Source: Lachnospiraceae bacterium
GTDB lineage: Bacteria > Bacillota > Clostridia > Lachnospirales > Lachnospiraceae
Length of the DNA: 34,464 nt
Assembly (NCBI GenBank): GCA_028689715.1
Contig: JAQVCQ010000007.1
Span: 18,981 to 53,444, forward strand
Reading direction: 5' to 3'
Both the position numbers and the translations under genes were made by a program. The notes under the pieces are model-generated. The model was not told the DNA's origin and did not search any database. It saw only the letters and a program-made list of their open reading frames with translations. Shown here in pieces: positions 1 to 7,903 of the stretch (the first letter of the stretch is position 1; each line of letters opens with the position of its first letter).

Positions 1-44
1 CCCTCTCTTGTCAGATCTTCATCATCAACAATGAGCAATTTCAT
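1..44 (-). CDS. Response regulator, N-terminal fragment (gene runs off the window)
   Basis: The minus strand starts ATG at 44 and reads MKLLIVDDEDLTRG before the window edge. This is the typical first beta strand and acidic pocket (VDDED) of a CheY-like receiver domain. A ribosome binding site GGAGGT lies at 51-56 on the minus strand, six bases before the ATG. Only 14 codons are visible, so the output domain cannot be seen; a YesN/AraC-type output is common for regulators beside sugar ABC importers in Clostridia, but that is inference. Its divergent position suggests it controls the ABC transporter starting at 263, together with a sensor kinase outside the window. Confidence 0.72.
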   Translation of the reverse strand, partial: MKLLIVDDEDLTRE

Positions 45-161
45 AGAGATACCTCCGGTTTTACAATCATATCTTATAGGAGTCATTGTAGCTGACTGCA
101 TTATAAAAGACAAGAAAAACAACAAAAAACAAAAAATAGACACGAATCATAAAAAAATACC

Positions 162-243
162 CTGTTTCAAATTATTTTCCTGTTTTTTCATTGAAACACC
201 AATGCTAAACTTAAGTCAGTAAATAAGTTCAGGTTTGAAACAG
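162..243. promoter_or_regulatory. Inverted and direct repeats in the divergent regulator/ABC intergenic region
   Basis: CTGTTTCAAA at 162-171 and TTTGAAACAG at 234-243 are perfect inverted copies, and a third TTGAAACA core lies at 191-198, in direct orientation to the copy at 235-242 and 44 bases (about four helical turns) away. The region 45-262 holds no credible gene and should carry the divergent promoters. I could not place a consensus -35/-10 pair for the transporter, which fits activator-dependent transcription. The repeats are candidate binding sites for the divergent response regulator (inference). Confidence 0.45.
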
Positions 244-262
244 TCATGGAAGGAGAATTATC

Positions 263-1783
263 GTGTCAGAATATGTTCTCGAGTTAAAAGGAATTACAAA
301 AATATTTCCGGGCGTCAAAGCACTTGATAAAGTGCATTTTCAATTGAAACCGGGAGAGATACACGCTCTGATGGGTGAAAACGGAGCTGGAAAATCCACC
401 TTTATCAAAGTTATCACGGGAGTTCACAAAGCAGAAGAAGGTGAAATGCTTCTGGATGGTACGGCAGTACATTTTAAAGGACCAAAGGATGCACAGGCAG
501 CAGGAATTGCTGCGATCTACCAGCATGTTACCGCATACCCGCATCTGACTGTTACGGAAAATATTTTCATGGGTCATGAAACATGCAAAGGTGGCAGAAT
601 TCTTTGGAAAGAGATGAATGCAGAAGCAAACAAACTGCTTGCGGAACTGAGTGCGGATTTTGATGCAACGGCTGAAATGGGATCATTAAGTGTTGCCCAG
701 CAGCAAATGGTAGAGATCGCAAAAGCATTATCCATGAATGCAAGAATTATTATCATGGATGAGCCAACAGCAGCACTTACAAAAAGAGAATCAGAAGAAT
801 TATATAGAATCACTGAAAAACTGCGGGATGCCGGTGCGGCGATCATTTTTATCTCACACAGATTTGAAGATATGTACAGGCTTGCAGACAGAGTTACAGT
901 GTTCAGAGATTCCCAGTACATCGGATGCTATGATGTAAATGGTATCACCAATGAAGATCTGATCAAAGCAATGGTCGGCAGGGAAATTAAAGATCTCTTC
1001 CCAAAACCTGAAGTACAGATCGGTGAAGAAGTATTAAGTGTGAAACATTTGAGCAGAACAGGTTATTTCAAAGATGTTTCATTTAATGTAAAAAAAGGTG
1101 AAATACTGGGACTTACAGGTCTGGTCGGTGCGGGAAGAACAGAAGTCTGCGAAACGATATTTGGTATTTACGGACAAGATAATGGAGAAGTATTTTTAAA
1201 TGGTAAAAAAGTCAATATTCATTGTCCGCAGGATGCAATGGATCTTGGAATTGGATATCTGCCTGAAGACAGACAGCATCAGGGACTGATTCTTGACTGG
1301 GGAATTGGCAGAAATATCACACTTTCTACACTGGAACAGTATTCAAAACATGGATGGCTGAACGAGAAAAAAGAAAGAGAAGTTGCAAAAGAACTTGCAG
1401 AACGTGTTGATACAAAAGCCAACACCATATTTGTAAAGGCAAGTGCTCTGTCTGGTGGTAATCAACAGAAAGTAGTTGTAGCAAAATTACTGGCTTCTGA
1501 CCTGAAAGTCATTATTCTGGATGAACCTACAAAAGGTGTTGATGTTGGTGCAAAAGCTGCAATTTACGAAATCATGGGAGAGTTAGCAAAATCAGGATAT
1601 GCAATCATCATGGTATCTTCTGAAATGCCGGAAATTCTTGGTATGTGCGACAGAATCACTGTAATGTGCGATGGAAAAGTAACCGGTGAACTCATGAGAG
1701 GAGAAGCGACACAGGAACTGATCCTGGAAAGCGCTATGGCGAAACACAAGAAAACAAATCAAGAAGTACAAGAGGTGAAATAG
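263..1783 (+). CDS. Sugar ABC importer ATP-binding protein (RbsA/MglA type, two nucleotide-binding domains)
   Basis: This 506-residue cytoplasmic ATPase energises sugar uptake by the two permeases that follow. The first nucleotide-binding domain has Walker A GENGAGKST (38-46), a SVAQQQ signature in place of LSGGQ, and Walker B IIIMDEPTAAL. The second has the degenerate Walker A GLVGAGRTE, the signature SGGNQQK and Walker B VIILDEPTKGVD. This pattern and length are standard for the ribose/galactose/rhamnose (CUT2) family. The start is GTG, chosen because AGGAG at 251-255 lies seven bases upstream. It adjoins the first permease without a gap. Proximity to rhaM and two rhamnulokinases suggests L-rhamnose or another 6-deoxyhexose as substrate, but sequence alone does not settle this. 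Confidence 0.93.
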   Translation: MSEYVLELKGITKIFPGVKALDKVHFQLKPGEIHALMGENGAGKSTFIKVITGVHKAEEGEMLLDGTAVHFKGPKDAQAAGIAAIYQHVTAYPHLTVTENIFMGHETCKGGRILWKEMNAEANKLLAELSADFDATAEMGSLSVAQQQMVEIAKALSMNARIIIMDEPTAALTKRESEELYRITEKLRDAGAAIIFISHRFEDMYRLADRVTVFRDSQYIGCYDVNGITNEDLIKAMVGREIKDLFPKPEVQIGEEVLSVKHLSRTGYFKDVSFNVKKGEILGLTGLVGAGRTEVCETIFGIYGQDNGEVFLNGKKVNIHCPQDAMDLGIGYLPEDRQHQGLILDWGIGRNITLSTLEQYSKHGWLNEKKEREVAKELAERVDTKANTIFVKASALSGGNQQKVVVAKLLASDLKVIILDEPTKGVDVGAKAAIYEIMGELAKSGYAIIMVSSEMPEILGMCDRITVMCDGKVTGELMRGEATQELILESAMAKHKKTNQEVQEVK

Positions 1784-2776
1784 ATGAATAAGAAGTTTGA
1801 TCTGAAAAAACTGACGACTTCGAGAGAGATGAGTCTGGTAGTCGTACTGATTGTGCTCTGCGCTTTCATTCAGCTGAGAAACTCAACTTTTCTTGGAATC
1901 ACAAATATAAATGACCTTTTGGTCAATGCTTCAATACTAAGTATTCTTGCACTGGGAATGATGTGCGTCCTTTTGATCGCAGGAATTGATATTTCAATTG
2001 GTTCTACACTGGCCTTATCGGGAATGGTCGCAGGACTTGTCATGAGAGATCATCCGACAATACCAACGATTTTGTTATTTGGCATTGCAGTTCTTGTGGG
2101 ACTTTGTGGTGGATTGCTGATTGGTCTGATCATAGCAAAAGGCGGAGTTATCCCAATCATCGCAACTCTTGGTTTTATGAATATCTACAGAGGCGCGACT
2201 TATCTTGTTGCGAACAACCAATGGATCGCAGCATATCAGGTTCCGGAACCATTTAAAGCATTTACACTGGGAAAAGTAGGACCTTTCAATAACATGATCA
2301 TTGTAGCAGCGATCTGTTATATCATATTTGCATATTGTATGAAGTATACAAGAACCGGTAGGAAGATCTATGCGATCGGAAGTAATGCTGAGGCGGCGAA
2401 AATCAGTGGTATCAACATAGACCGAATTAAATTATTAGTATATTCCCTTATGGGTACGCTTTGTGGACTTTGTGGTGGTCTTTGGGTATCCAAATACGCA
2501 TCAGCTCAGGGTGATGCCGCAAAAGGAATTGAAATGGATGTTATCGCAGCCTGTGTTATTGGCGGTGTCAGTTTAAATGGTGGAAAAGGAACAGTACTTG
2601 GTGTGCTTCTTGGATCTGTAACGATCGGAATTTTAAACAATGCACTTCCGCTGATCAATGTTTCCTCATTCTGGCAGGATGCAATCAAAGGTCTGATCAT
2701 TATCGCTGCGATCATTCTGAATGTAGTAACACAGAGAACGCTTGATAAAAATAACTTAAAGAGGAGGGAGATGTAG
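1784..2776 (+). CDS. Sugar ABC importer permease 1 (RbsC family)
   Basis: A 330-residue integral membrane permease of the CUT2 class with about ten hydrophobic segments. It carries the conserved stretch LIAGIDISIGSTLALSG (around 65-81) and the cytoplasmic EAA-like region TGRKIYAIGSNAEAAKISGI that couples to the ATPase. Length is normal for the RbsC family. The ATG follows directly on the ATPase stop codon, with GAGGTGAAATAG upstream serving as ribosome binding site inside the end of the previous gene, so the two are translationally coupled. The second permease starts 1 base after this gene's stop. Two different permease genes imply a heterodimeric channel, as in some rhamnose and autoinducer-2 importers. 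Confidence 0.92.
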   Translation: MNKKFDLKKLTTSREMSLVVVLIVLCAFIQLRNSTFLGITNINDLLVNASILSILALGMMCVLLIAGIDISIGSTLALSGMVAGLVMRDHPTIPTILLFGIAVLVGLCGGLLIGLIIAKGGVIPIIATLGFMNIYRGATYLVANNQWIAAYQVPEPFKAFTLGKVGPFNNMIIVAAICYIIFAYCMKYTRTGRKIYAIGSNAEAAKISGINIDRIKLLVYSLMGTLCGLCGGLWVSKYASAQGDAAKGIEMDVIAACVIGGVSLNGGKGTVLGVLLGSVTIGILNNALPLINVSSFWQDAIKGLIIIAAIILNVVTQRTLDKNNLKRREM

Positions 2777-2777
2777 C

Positions 2778-3803
2778 ATGGAAGCAAAAAGAAGAATCAT
2801 TTCTGCAGATCAAAAATTTTCATGGAAAAAATCTCTCCTGCAGTGGGAAGTATTTCTACTTCTGATCTTTATAGCAGTTAACATTATGAACACATTTGTT
2901 TCACCATATTATTTAAGTGTTTCAGGTCTTTTTACAGCAACATCCTCATTCCTTGAAAAAGCATTTGTAGCATTACCAATGGCATATATTCTTGTACTTG
3001 GAGACATTGATATTTCAGTAGGCGCTACGGTTGCATTATCCTCTGTTATGATGGGTGTGGCATATGCGAATTTTGGACTTCCAATGGGTGTTTGTGTTCT
3101 GATCTGTCTTCTGACAGGAACGATCTGTGGATTTGTGAATGGATTTATTTTATCAAAGTTTCCAGAACTGGCTCCCATGATCGTGACTCTTGGTACACAG
3201 ATCTTGTACCGAGGAATTGCCACTATGATACTTGAAGACCAGGCAGCAACAGGTCTGACAAGCGTAACCTGGTTCAGTAATCTTTACTGGGGATATCTGG
3301 GACCAGTTCCATACATGCTGATCATATTTATCATATGTGCAGTTGCCTTTGGGATTGTATTACATAAAACAACATTCGGCAGACGCTTATATGCGATTGG
3401 AAGCAACTCCGTTGCAAGTAAATATGCAGGAATTCATGTACAGAGAATCAGACTGATCGTATTTACACTGACAGGATTATTTGCTTCCGTAACAGCGCTT
3501 TTCCTTACAGCCCGCATGGGAAGTACCAGACCGAACATTGCAGAAGGTTATGAGCTGGATGCGATTTCAATGGTAGTACTTGGAGGTTTCTCTACATCCG
3601 GAGGAAAAGGCAGATTTGTCGGTGCGATCATTTCAATCTTTATTATCGGATTTTTAAGATATGGACTTGGACTGATCAATGTTCCATCTCAGGCAATGTT
3701 GATCATTATCGGTGCACTTTTGATCGGTGCAGTTATGATACCAAATTTAAAACTGGGCGAAGTATTCAAAAATATTTTTGGCAAGAAAAAAGCGAATGCT
3801 TAA
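2778..3803 (+). CDS. Sugar ABC importer permease 2 (RbsC family)
   Basis: A 341-residue multi-spanning permease, paralogous to its upstream neighbour. It has the family stretch LVLGDIDISVGATVALSS, the coupling region FGRRLYAIGSNSVASKYAGI and a lysine-rich C terminus. The start ATG at 2778 is preceded by GAGGAGGGAG at 2761-2770. It completes the permease pair; the binding protein gene lies 96 bases downstream behind its own promoter. Substrate is inferred only from context. Confidence 0.92.
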   Translation: MEAKRRIISADQKFSWKKSLLQWEVFLLLIFIAVNIMNTFVSPYYLSVSGLFTATSSFLEKAFVALPMAYILVLGDIDISVGATVALSSVMMGVAYANFGLPMGVCVLICLLTGTICGFVNGFILSKFPELAPMIVTLGTQILYRGIATMILEDQAATGLTSVTWFSNLYWGYLGPVPYMLIIFIICAVAFGIVLHKTTFGRRLYAIGSNSVASKYAGIHVQRIRLIVFTLTGLFASVTALFLTARMGSTRPNIAEGYELDAISMVVLGGFSTSGGKGRFVGAIISIFIIGFLRYGLGLINVPSQAMLIIIGALLIGAVMIPNLKLGEVFKNIFGKKKANA

Positions 3804-3820
3804 GACAGAGATTTAATTCT

Positions 3821-3831
3821 TATGGTATAAT
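3821..3831 (+). promoter_or_regulatory. Extended -10 promoter for the binding-protein gene
   Basis: TATGGTATAAT at 3821-3831 is a full extended -10 element (TRTGnTATAAT). No good -35 is present at the expected distance, as is usual for extended -10 promoters. It lies in the 96-base gap between the second permease and the binding-protein gene, and would give extra transcript for the protein needed in greatest amount. A leader of about 60 bases would precede the ribosome binding site AGGGAGGT at 3883-3890. Confidence 0.6.
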
Positions 3832-3899
3832 TGACCGGCCGTTCGCTTGGGTCATTTATATAAAACTATTAACTATTAATATAGGGAGGTATTCAACAA

Positions 3900-5027
3900 A
3901 TGAAGAAAAAGTTACTTAGTGTTTTACTTTGTACAGCCATGATCTCTACACTTCTTGTAGGATGTGGAAGTAAAACAGAAGAAGCAGCACCTGCAGAAGC
4001 AGCAACAGAAGAAGCAGCAACAGAAGAAGCAGCTCCAGCAGAAGAAGCAGCAACAGAAGAAGCAGCACCTGCAGAGGCAGCAGCTACAGACATGAGCGGT
4101 AAAACAATCGCGATCCTTGTAAAGAGCGCAGGAAATCCTTACAATGAAAAAGAAGCAGCAGGATTCCAGGAAGTAGTAGAAGCAGCTGGTGCTACATGCA
4201 TCATCAAAGCTCCTGAATCAGCTACAGCTGAAGCTCAGATCACAATGATCAATGAATTAGTTGCTCAGAAGGTAGATGCGATCGCAATCGCAGGAAATGA
4301 TGCTGATGCACTTCAGCCAGCATTAACAGCAGCAATGAATGCAGGCATCAAAGTTTGCTCAGTTGACTCAGCTGTTAACAAAGACAGCCGTATGGTACAT
4401 GTTAACCAGGCTGGTATTGATTTAATCGGACAGACACTTGTAAATGCAGTAGCAGATATCGTTGGTGAAGGCGGCGGACAGTTCGCAATTCTTTCAGCTA
4501 CAAGCCAGGCTACAAATCAGAATGCATGGATCGCAGCAATGGAAGCAGAACTTGAAAAAGACTCAAGAGGTCTTGAACTTGTTAAAATTGCATATGGCGA
4601 TGATGAATTCCAGAAATCTGTTGATGAAACAGAAGCATTACTGAAAAACTACCCAGACTTAAAAGCAATCTGTGCACCAACAACAGTTGGTATCATGGCT
4701 GCTGGTAAAGTCCTTCAGGATAAAGGTTCTGCTTGTAAATTAACAGGACTTGGACTTCCTTCAGAAATGGCAGACTACATTGGCGCAGACAAATCCTGCC
4801 CATATATGTTCCTCTGGAATCCTATTGACATCGGACGTCTTGCAGGATATACTGCAATGGCACTTGTTGGTGGACAGATCACAGGAGCAGAAGGTGAAAG
4901 CTTTACTGCTGGAACATTAGGCGATTATACAATCGTTGCAGCAGCTGATGGTGGAACAGAACTGATCTTAGGACCTCCATTTGAATTCAATCCAGAAAAC
5001 ATTGAAGAATGGAAAACAGTATACTAA
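3900..5027 (+). CDS. Sugar ABC importer substrate-binding lipoprotein (periplasmic-binding-protein type 1, RbsB-like)
   Basis: A 375-residue lipoprotein that captures sugar outside the membrane for the importer encoded just upstream. The N terminus is a lipoprotein signal (KKK, hydrophobic core, lipobox LVGC, lipidated Cys22). Residues of about 27-62 form a low-complexity Glu/Ala/Pro/Thr linker built from repeats of EEAAPAE and ATEEA. The RbsB-like fold then starts at GKTIAILVKSAGNPYNEKEA and includes NELVAQKVDAIAIAGND and GEGGGQFAILSATSQATNQNAW. The start ATG has AGGGAGGT ten bases upstream. A strong hairpin terminator follows directly. Ligand is probably rhamnose or a related sugar, inferred from rhaM/rhaB downstream. 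Confidence 0.93.
   Translation: MKKKLLSVLLCTAMISTLLVGCGSKTEEAAPAEAATEEAATEEAAPAEEAATEEAAPAEAAATDMSGKTIAILVKSAGNPYNEKEAAGFQEVVEAAGATCIIKAPESATAEAQITMINELVAQKVDAIAIAGNDADALQPALTAAMNAGIKVCSVDSAVNKDSRMVHVNQAGIDLIGQTLVNAVADIVGEGGGQFAILSATSQATNQNAWIAAMEAELEKDSRGLELVKIAYGDDEFQKSVDETEALLKNYPDLKAICAPTTVGIMAAGKVLQDKGSACKLTGLGLPSEMADYIGADKSCPYMFLWNPIDIGRLAGYTAMALVGGQITGAEGESFTAGTLGDYTIVAAADGGTELILGPPFEFNPENIEEWKTVY
3978..4085 (+). repeat. In-gene tandem repeat encoding the E/A/P/T linker
   Basis: Imperfect repeats of GAAGAAGCAGC, ACAGAAGAAGC and CCTGCAGAAG encode the disordered spacer between the lipid anchor and the binding domain. Similar acidic linkers are common in Lachnospiraceae binding lipoproteins. 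Such repeats can change length by slippage in steps that keep frame. Confidence 0.75.
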
Positions 5028-5042
5028 GATAAAGCCATTTTT

Positions 5043-5071
5043 GCCCACTCCTTATTGGAGTGGGCATTTTT
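5043..5071 (+). terminator. Rho-independent terminator after the binding-protein gene
   Basis: GCCCACTCC (5043-5051) and GGAGTGGGC (5057-5065) form a perfect 9-bp GC-rich stem with loop TTATT, followed by A and five T. It lies 15 bases after the binding-protein stop and directly before the rhaM ribosome binding site. No separate rhaM promoter is visible, so leaky termination probably sets lower expression of rhaM and rhaB. Confidence 0.85.
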
Positions 5072-5089
5072 AAAAGGAGGAAGTAATCC

Positions 5090-5401
5090 ATGATCAAAGG
5101 ATTCAAAATGAAGCTGTATGAAGGTATGGCAGAAGAATATGAAAGAAGACATAATGAATTGTGGCCTGAAATGGCTGATATGATTCATGAACATGGTGGA
5201 AAGAACTATACAATATTCTGGGATAAAGAAACAAATATATTATTTGGATACATTGAAATAGATGATGAAGAAAAATGGGCAAAAGGTGCAGACACTGCAA
5301 TCAACCGCAAATGGTGGGATTTTATGGCCCCTGTAATGGAAACCAATCCGGATAACAGCCCGGTTTGTATAGATCTGAAAAATGTATTTCATCTTGATTA
5401 A
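5090..5401 (+). CDS. rhaM: L-rhamnose mutarotase
   Basis: A 103-residue cytoplasmic enzyme that interconverts the alpha and beta anomers of L-rhamnose, supplying the isomerase with the correct form. It matches the RhaM family over its whole length: EEYERRHNELWPEM near the N terminus (family active-site Tyr and His), HGGKNYTIFWD, RKWWDFM and the hallmark NPDNSPVCIDLKNVFHLD at the C terminus. The start has AAAAGGAGG at 5072-5080. It lies 16 bases before the rhamnulokinase gene and after a terminator, forming a rhaM-rhaB pair. This gene is the strongest sign that L-rhamnose is a substrate of the region. Confidence 0.93.
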   Translation: MIKGFKMKLYEGMAEEYERRHNELWPEMADMIHEHGGKNYTIFWDKETNILFGYIEIDDEEKWAKGADTAINRKWWDFMAPVMETNPDNSPVCIDLKNVFHLD

Positions 5402-5417
5402 AACGGAGGAGTAGTTC

Positions 5418-6824
5418 ATGGGTAATTATTATTTGGCTGTAGACATAGGTGCTTCCAGTGGAAGGCATATTTTGGGAAGCATGGAAAATGGCAGGATGGT
5501 TCTTGAAGAAATCTATCGGTTCGAAAATGGAATGAAAAAGACCGGAGATCATTTATGCTGGGATATCGATTCACTTTTCAACGAAATTAAAACAGGGATC
5601 AGAAAATGCAAAGAACTAGGAAAGATTCCAGTCAGCATGGGAATCGATACATGGGCTGTGGATTATGTTCTCCTTGATCAGAATGACCGTGTACTTGGTC
5701 CAACATATGGATACAGAGATAAAAGAACCCAGGGAATGGATGCTGAGGTTTATAAGATGATTCCTTTAGCAGAACTTTATGCAAGAACAGGAATTCAAAA
5801 ACAGATCTTTAACTCCATTTATCAGCTGATGGCAGTGAAAACTAAACAGCCGGAACTTTTTGAGCAGGCTGAGAATTTTATGATGCTTCCGGATTATTTT
5901 CATTTTCTTCTGACTGGCAGTAAGGTCACAGATTACACCAATGCGACAACGACCCAGCTTGTGAGTCCGGTCACAAAGAATTGGGATACTGACCTGATTG
6001 AACAACTTGGATTTCCAAAGAAAATATTTAAAGATCTGTCTATGCCGGGAACCTATGTGGGAGATTTTACAAAAGAAATGGAAGCGGAAGCAGGCTTTCA
6101 GTGCAAGGTGATCCTGCCTCCAACGCATGATACTGCATCAGCAGTGCTTGCGGTACCAGCACTGAATGATGACTTTTTGTACATCAGCTCCGGTACCTGG
6201 TCATTAATGGGTATTGAGTCATCACATGCGGATTGTTCCATGGAAAGCATGGATAAGAATTTTACCAATGAAGGCGGATATGATTACAAGTTCAGATTTT
6301 TAAAGAATATTATGGGGCTTTGGATGATTCAGTCTGTCAGACATGAGTTGAATGATGCATATTCGTTTGCTACGTTGTGTGAGCTGGCAGAGAAGAAAAG
6401 AGAATTTCCTTCCCGTGTTGATGTAAATGATCAGATGTTCTTATCTCCTGATAGTATGATCGAAGCAGTGAAAGAATATTGTGCAAATACAAGACAGGCA
6501 GTTCCACAGGATATTGGAGAACTTGCAACAGTTATTTATCAGAGCCTGGCAGAAAGCTATTCCAGAACAGTTGAAGAGATCGAATTTATTACAGGACGAG
6601 AATATAACACGATCCATATTGTAGGTGGTGGATCAAATGCGGAATATCTGAATCAGCTGACAGCAGAGAAGACCGGAAAAAAAGTACTCGCAGGTCCGTC
6701 AGAAGCAACCGCGATCGGCAATCTGGCAGCCCAGATGATTGCGGATGCTGTGTTTGCAGATGCGAAGGAAGCACGCAAAGCAATTTACGATTCTTTTGAG
6801 ATCAAAAAGATTCAATGCAGATAA
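5418..6824 (+). CDS. rhaB: Rhamnulokinase (first copy)
   Basis: A 468-residue FGGY-family kinase that phosphorylates L-rhamnulose to L-rhamnulose-1-phosphate. The N-terminal phosphate-binding motif is AVDIGASSGRHILG; GIDTWAVDYVLLD, the ISSGTWSLMGIES stretch and the C-terminal IHIVGGGSNAEYLNQLTAEKTGK loop are typical of RhaB. Length is slightly below that of the second copy (491 residues at 23263). GGAGGAG precedes the ATG. It is paired with rhaM and stops 9 bases from the convergent AraC-type gene. Family kinases vary in their tolerance of fuculose, so dual use for fucose is possible. Confidence 0.9.
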   Translation: MGNYYLAVDIGASSGRHILGSMENGRMVLEEIYRFENGMKKTGDHLCWDIDSLFNEIKTGIRKCKELGKIPVSMGIDTWAVDYVLLDQNDRVLGPTYGYRDKRTQGMDAEVYKMIPLAELYARTGIQKQIFNSIYQLMAVKTKQPELFEQAENFMMLPDYFHFLLTGSKVTDYTNATTTQLVSPVTKNWDTDLIEQLGFPKKIFKDLSMPGTYVGDFTKEMEAEAGFQCKVILPPTHDTASAVLAVPALNDDFLYISSGTWSLMGIESSHADCSMESMDKNFTNEGGYDYKFRFLKNIMGLWMIQSVRHELNDAYSFATLCELAEKKREFPSRVDVNDQMFLSPDSMIEAVKEYCANTRQAVPQDIGELATVIYQSLAESYSRTVEEIEFITGREYNTIHIVGGGSNAEYLNQLTAEKTGKKVLAGPSEATAIGNLAAQMIADAVFADAKEARKAIYDSFEIKKIQCR

Positions 6825-6833
6825 AACGAAATG

Positions 6834-7730
6834 TTATTCATTTCTCCATTCTTTTCTATAGGCAGCAGGAGTAAAGTGCTCTCTGACTTTGAACAGATGT
6901 ATAAAATGACTGACGTGGTTCATTCCACAATCATAAGCGATTTCATTAACGGAAAGATCTGAATATTTTAATAATTCTTTTGCATGGGACAAACGGGAAC
7001 GGATGACAGACTCCGTTACTGTGACTCCCATGTATTTTTTATACTCTTTTTCGATGGAAAAACGACTCTTGTTATATTTTTTTTCAAAATAGGTCAGTGA
7101 GAGATCCTCTTTGAAGTTCAGCTCAATGTCTTTTGATAATGCGGTAATATATTCCGGGATATTGGAAGATTCCAAAGAGAATGCATCACTTTGCAGCAAC
7201 AGTCCGGTCAAAAGATCTGTGAGTATTTTTGAAGCAATCAGTTCAGTAGTTCTGTCTTTTTGCTCCCAAAGCGCAAGTAACGCTTCAAAGGAAGAGAGGA
7301 AGGATTCTTGATTTAAAAGGCGGTCACTTAAGAATTCTGTAATACATATTCCGTTTCTTGAGAATAGATCATAATATCCACGCGCATTGCTCCCGTTAAA
7401 ATGAACCCATAGAAATTCCCAGGAATCATTTTGATTAACATAATACTTATGGTAAGGCATACAGTCTATAAAAAAGCAGGATCCGCTATCAAGTGTGTAG
7501 TTCATATCTTCATAGCAAAGCTGACCTCTTCCGGAAATCGTATACACGATCAGAAAAGAGCTTAAATTTTTTCGTTCTGTAAAATAGGGATAAAATGTTT
7601 TAAAATAACCCACTTCCTGTACATAGAAGAAAGTATTTTTTGCTGCGGCACCTGTAGTAATGATTTTCCTGACAGAATCTTCACTCCAGGAATACGAAGC
7701 ATTTTCCATAAGCTGTTCTGATTGATTCAT
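6834..7730 (-). CDS. AraC-family transcriptional regulator
   Basis: A 298-residue regulator with an N-terminal cupin-like sensor region (SGRGQLCYEDMNYTLDSGSCFFIDCMPYHKYY, about 75-110) and a C-terminal pair of helix-turn-helix motifs (about 205-296). The second ends in the family signature SVNEIAYDCGMNHVSHFIHLFKVREHFTPAAYRKEW. The ATG at 7730 follows GGAGGA on the minus strand. It is divergent from the isomerase gene and convergent with rhaB, so it most likely activates the isomerase and perhaps the rhaM-rhaB pair in response to sugar, in the manner of RhaS/RhaR. The inducer is not evident from sequence. Confidence 0.88.
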   Translation of the reverse strand: MNQSEQLMENASYSWSEDSVRKIITTGAAAKNTFFYVQEVGYFKTFYPYFTERKNLSSFLIVYTISGRGQLCYEDMNYTLDSGSCFFIDCMPYHKYYVNQNDSWEFLWVHFNGSNARGYYDLFSRNGICITEFLSDRLLNQESFLSSFEALLALWEQKDRTTELIASKILTDLLTGLLLQSDAFSLESSNIPEYITALSKDIELNFKEDLSLTYFEKKYNKSRFSIEKEYKKYMGVTVTESVIRSRLSHAKELLKYSDLSVNEIAYDCGMNHVSHFIHLFKVREHFTPAAYRKEWRNE

Positions 7731-7903
7731 TCTTCCTCCATAAAATGCAAGATACTGTTATAGATATCCAAGATAATGAGATGTAATTGGATTATCAATC
7801 CATTATAATTCATATATAGACATAAAACAACGGGTATTACACAACCGAAATCACGATGAGTAGAAATAACAATATTATGTTATTGACACGGAGGAGAAAG
7901 ACT
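7731..7903. promoter_or_regulatory. Divergent control region between araC-type gene and isomerase gene
   Basis: This 173-base gap contains an inverted repeat TGGATT-ATC-AATCCA at 7788-7802 and a -10-like TATAAT at 7804-7809 without a recognisable -35, as expected for an AraC-activated promoter. A second inverted repeat AATAACA-N6-TGTTATT at 7865-7884 sits directly before the isomerase ribosome binding site GGAGGAG (7890-7896) and could form a leader hairpin. Roles are inferred from position. Confidence 0.45.

Noticed and set aside
31-222. A 63-codon plus-strand frame at the left edge
   Set aside because: It overlaps the start of the minus-strand response regulator and its ribosome binding site, has no ribosome binding site of its own, and its composition (Lys/Asn-rich) is that of AT-rich spacer.
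3978-4085. Repetitive GAAGAAGCAGC stretch considered as a CRISPR or mobile repeat
   Set aside because: The repeats are short, adjacent and in frame, encoding an acidic Ala/Pro linker of a lipoprotein; there are no spacers.
4462-4644. A 60-codon alternative frame inside the binding-protein gene
   Set aside because: Shadow of a clear lipoprotein gene in another frame, with no supporting signal.
6828-6844. GAAATG-TTATT-CATTTC hairpin between convergent rhaB and araC-type genes
   Set aside because: Only six AT-rich pairs with no T tract; too weak to call a bidirectional terminator.
7856-7903. Earlier in-frame ATG for the isomerase
   Set aside because: No ribosome binding site upstream, and GGAGGAG lies correctly placed before ATG 7904.
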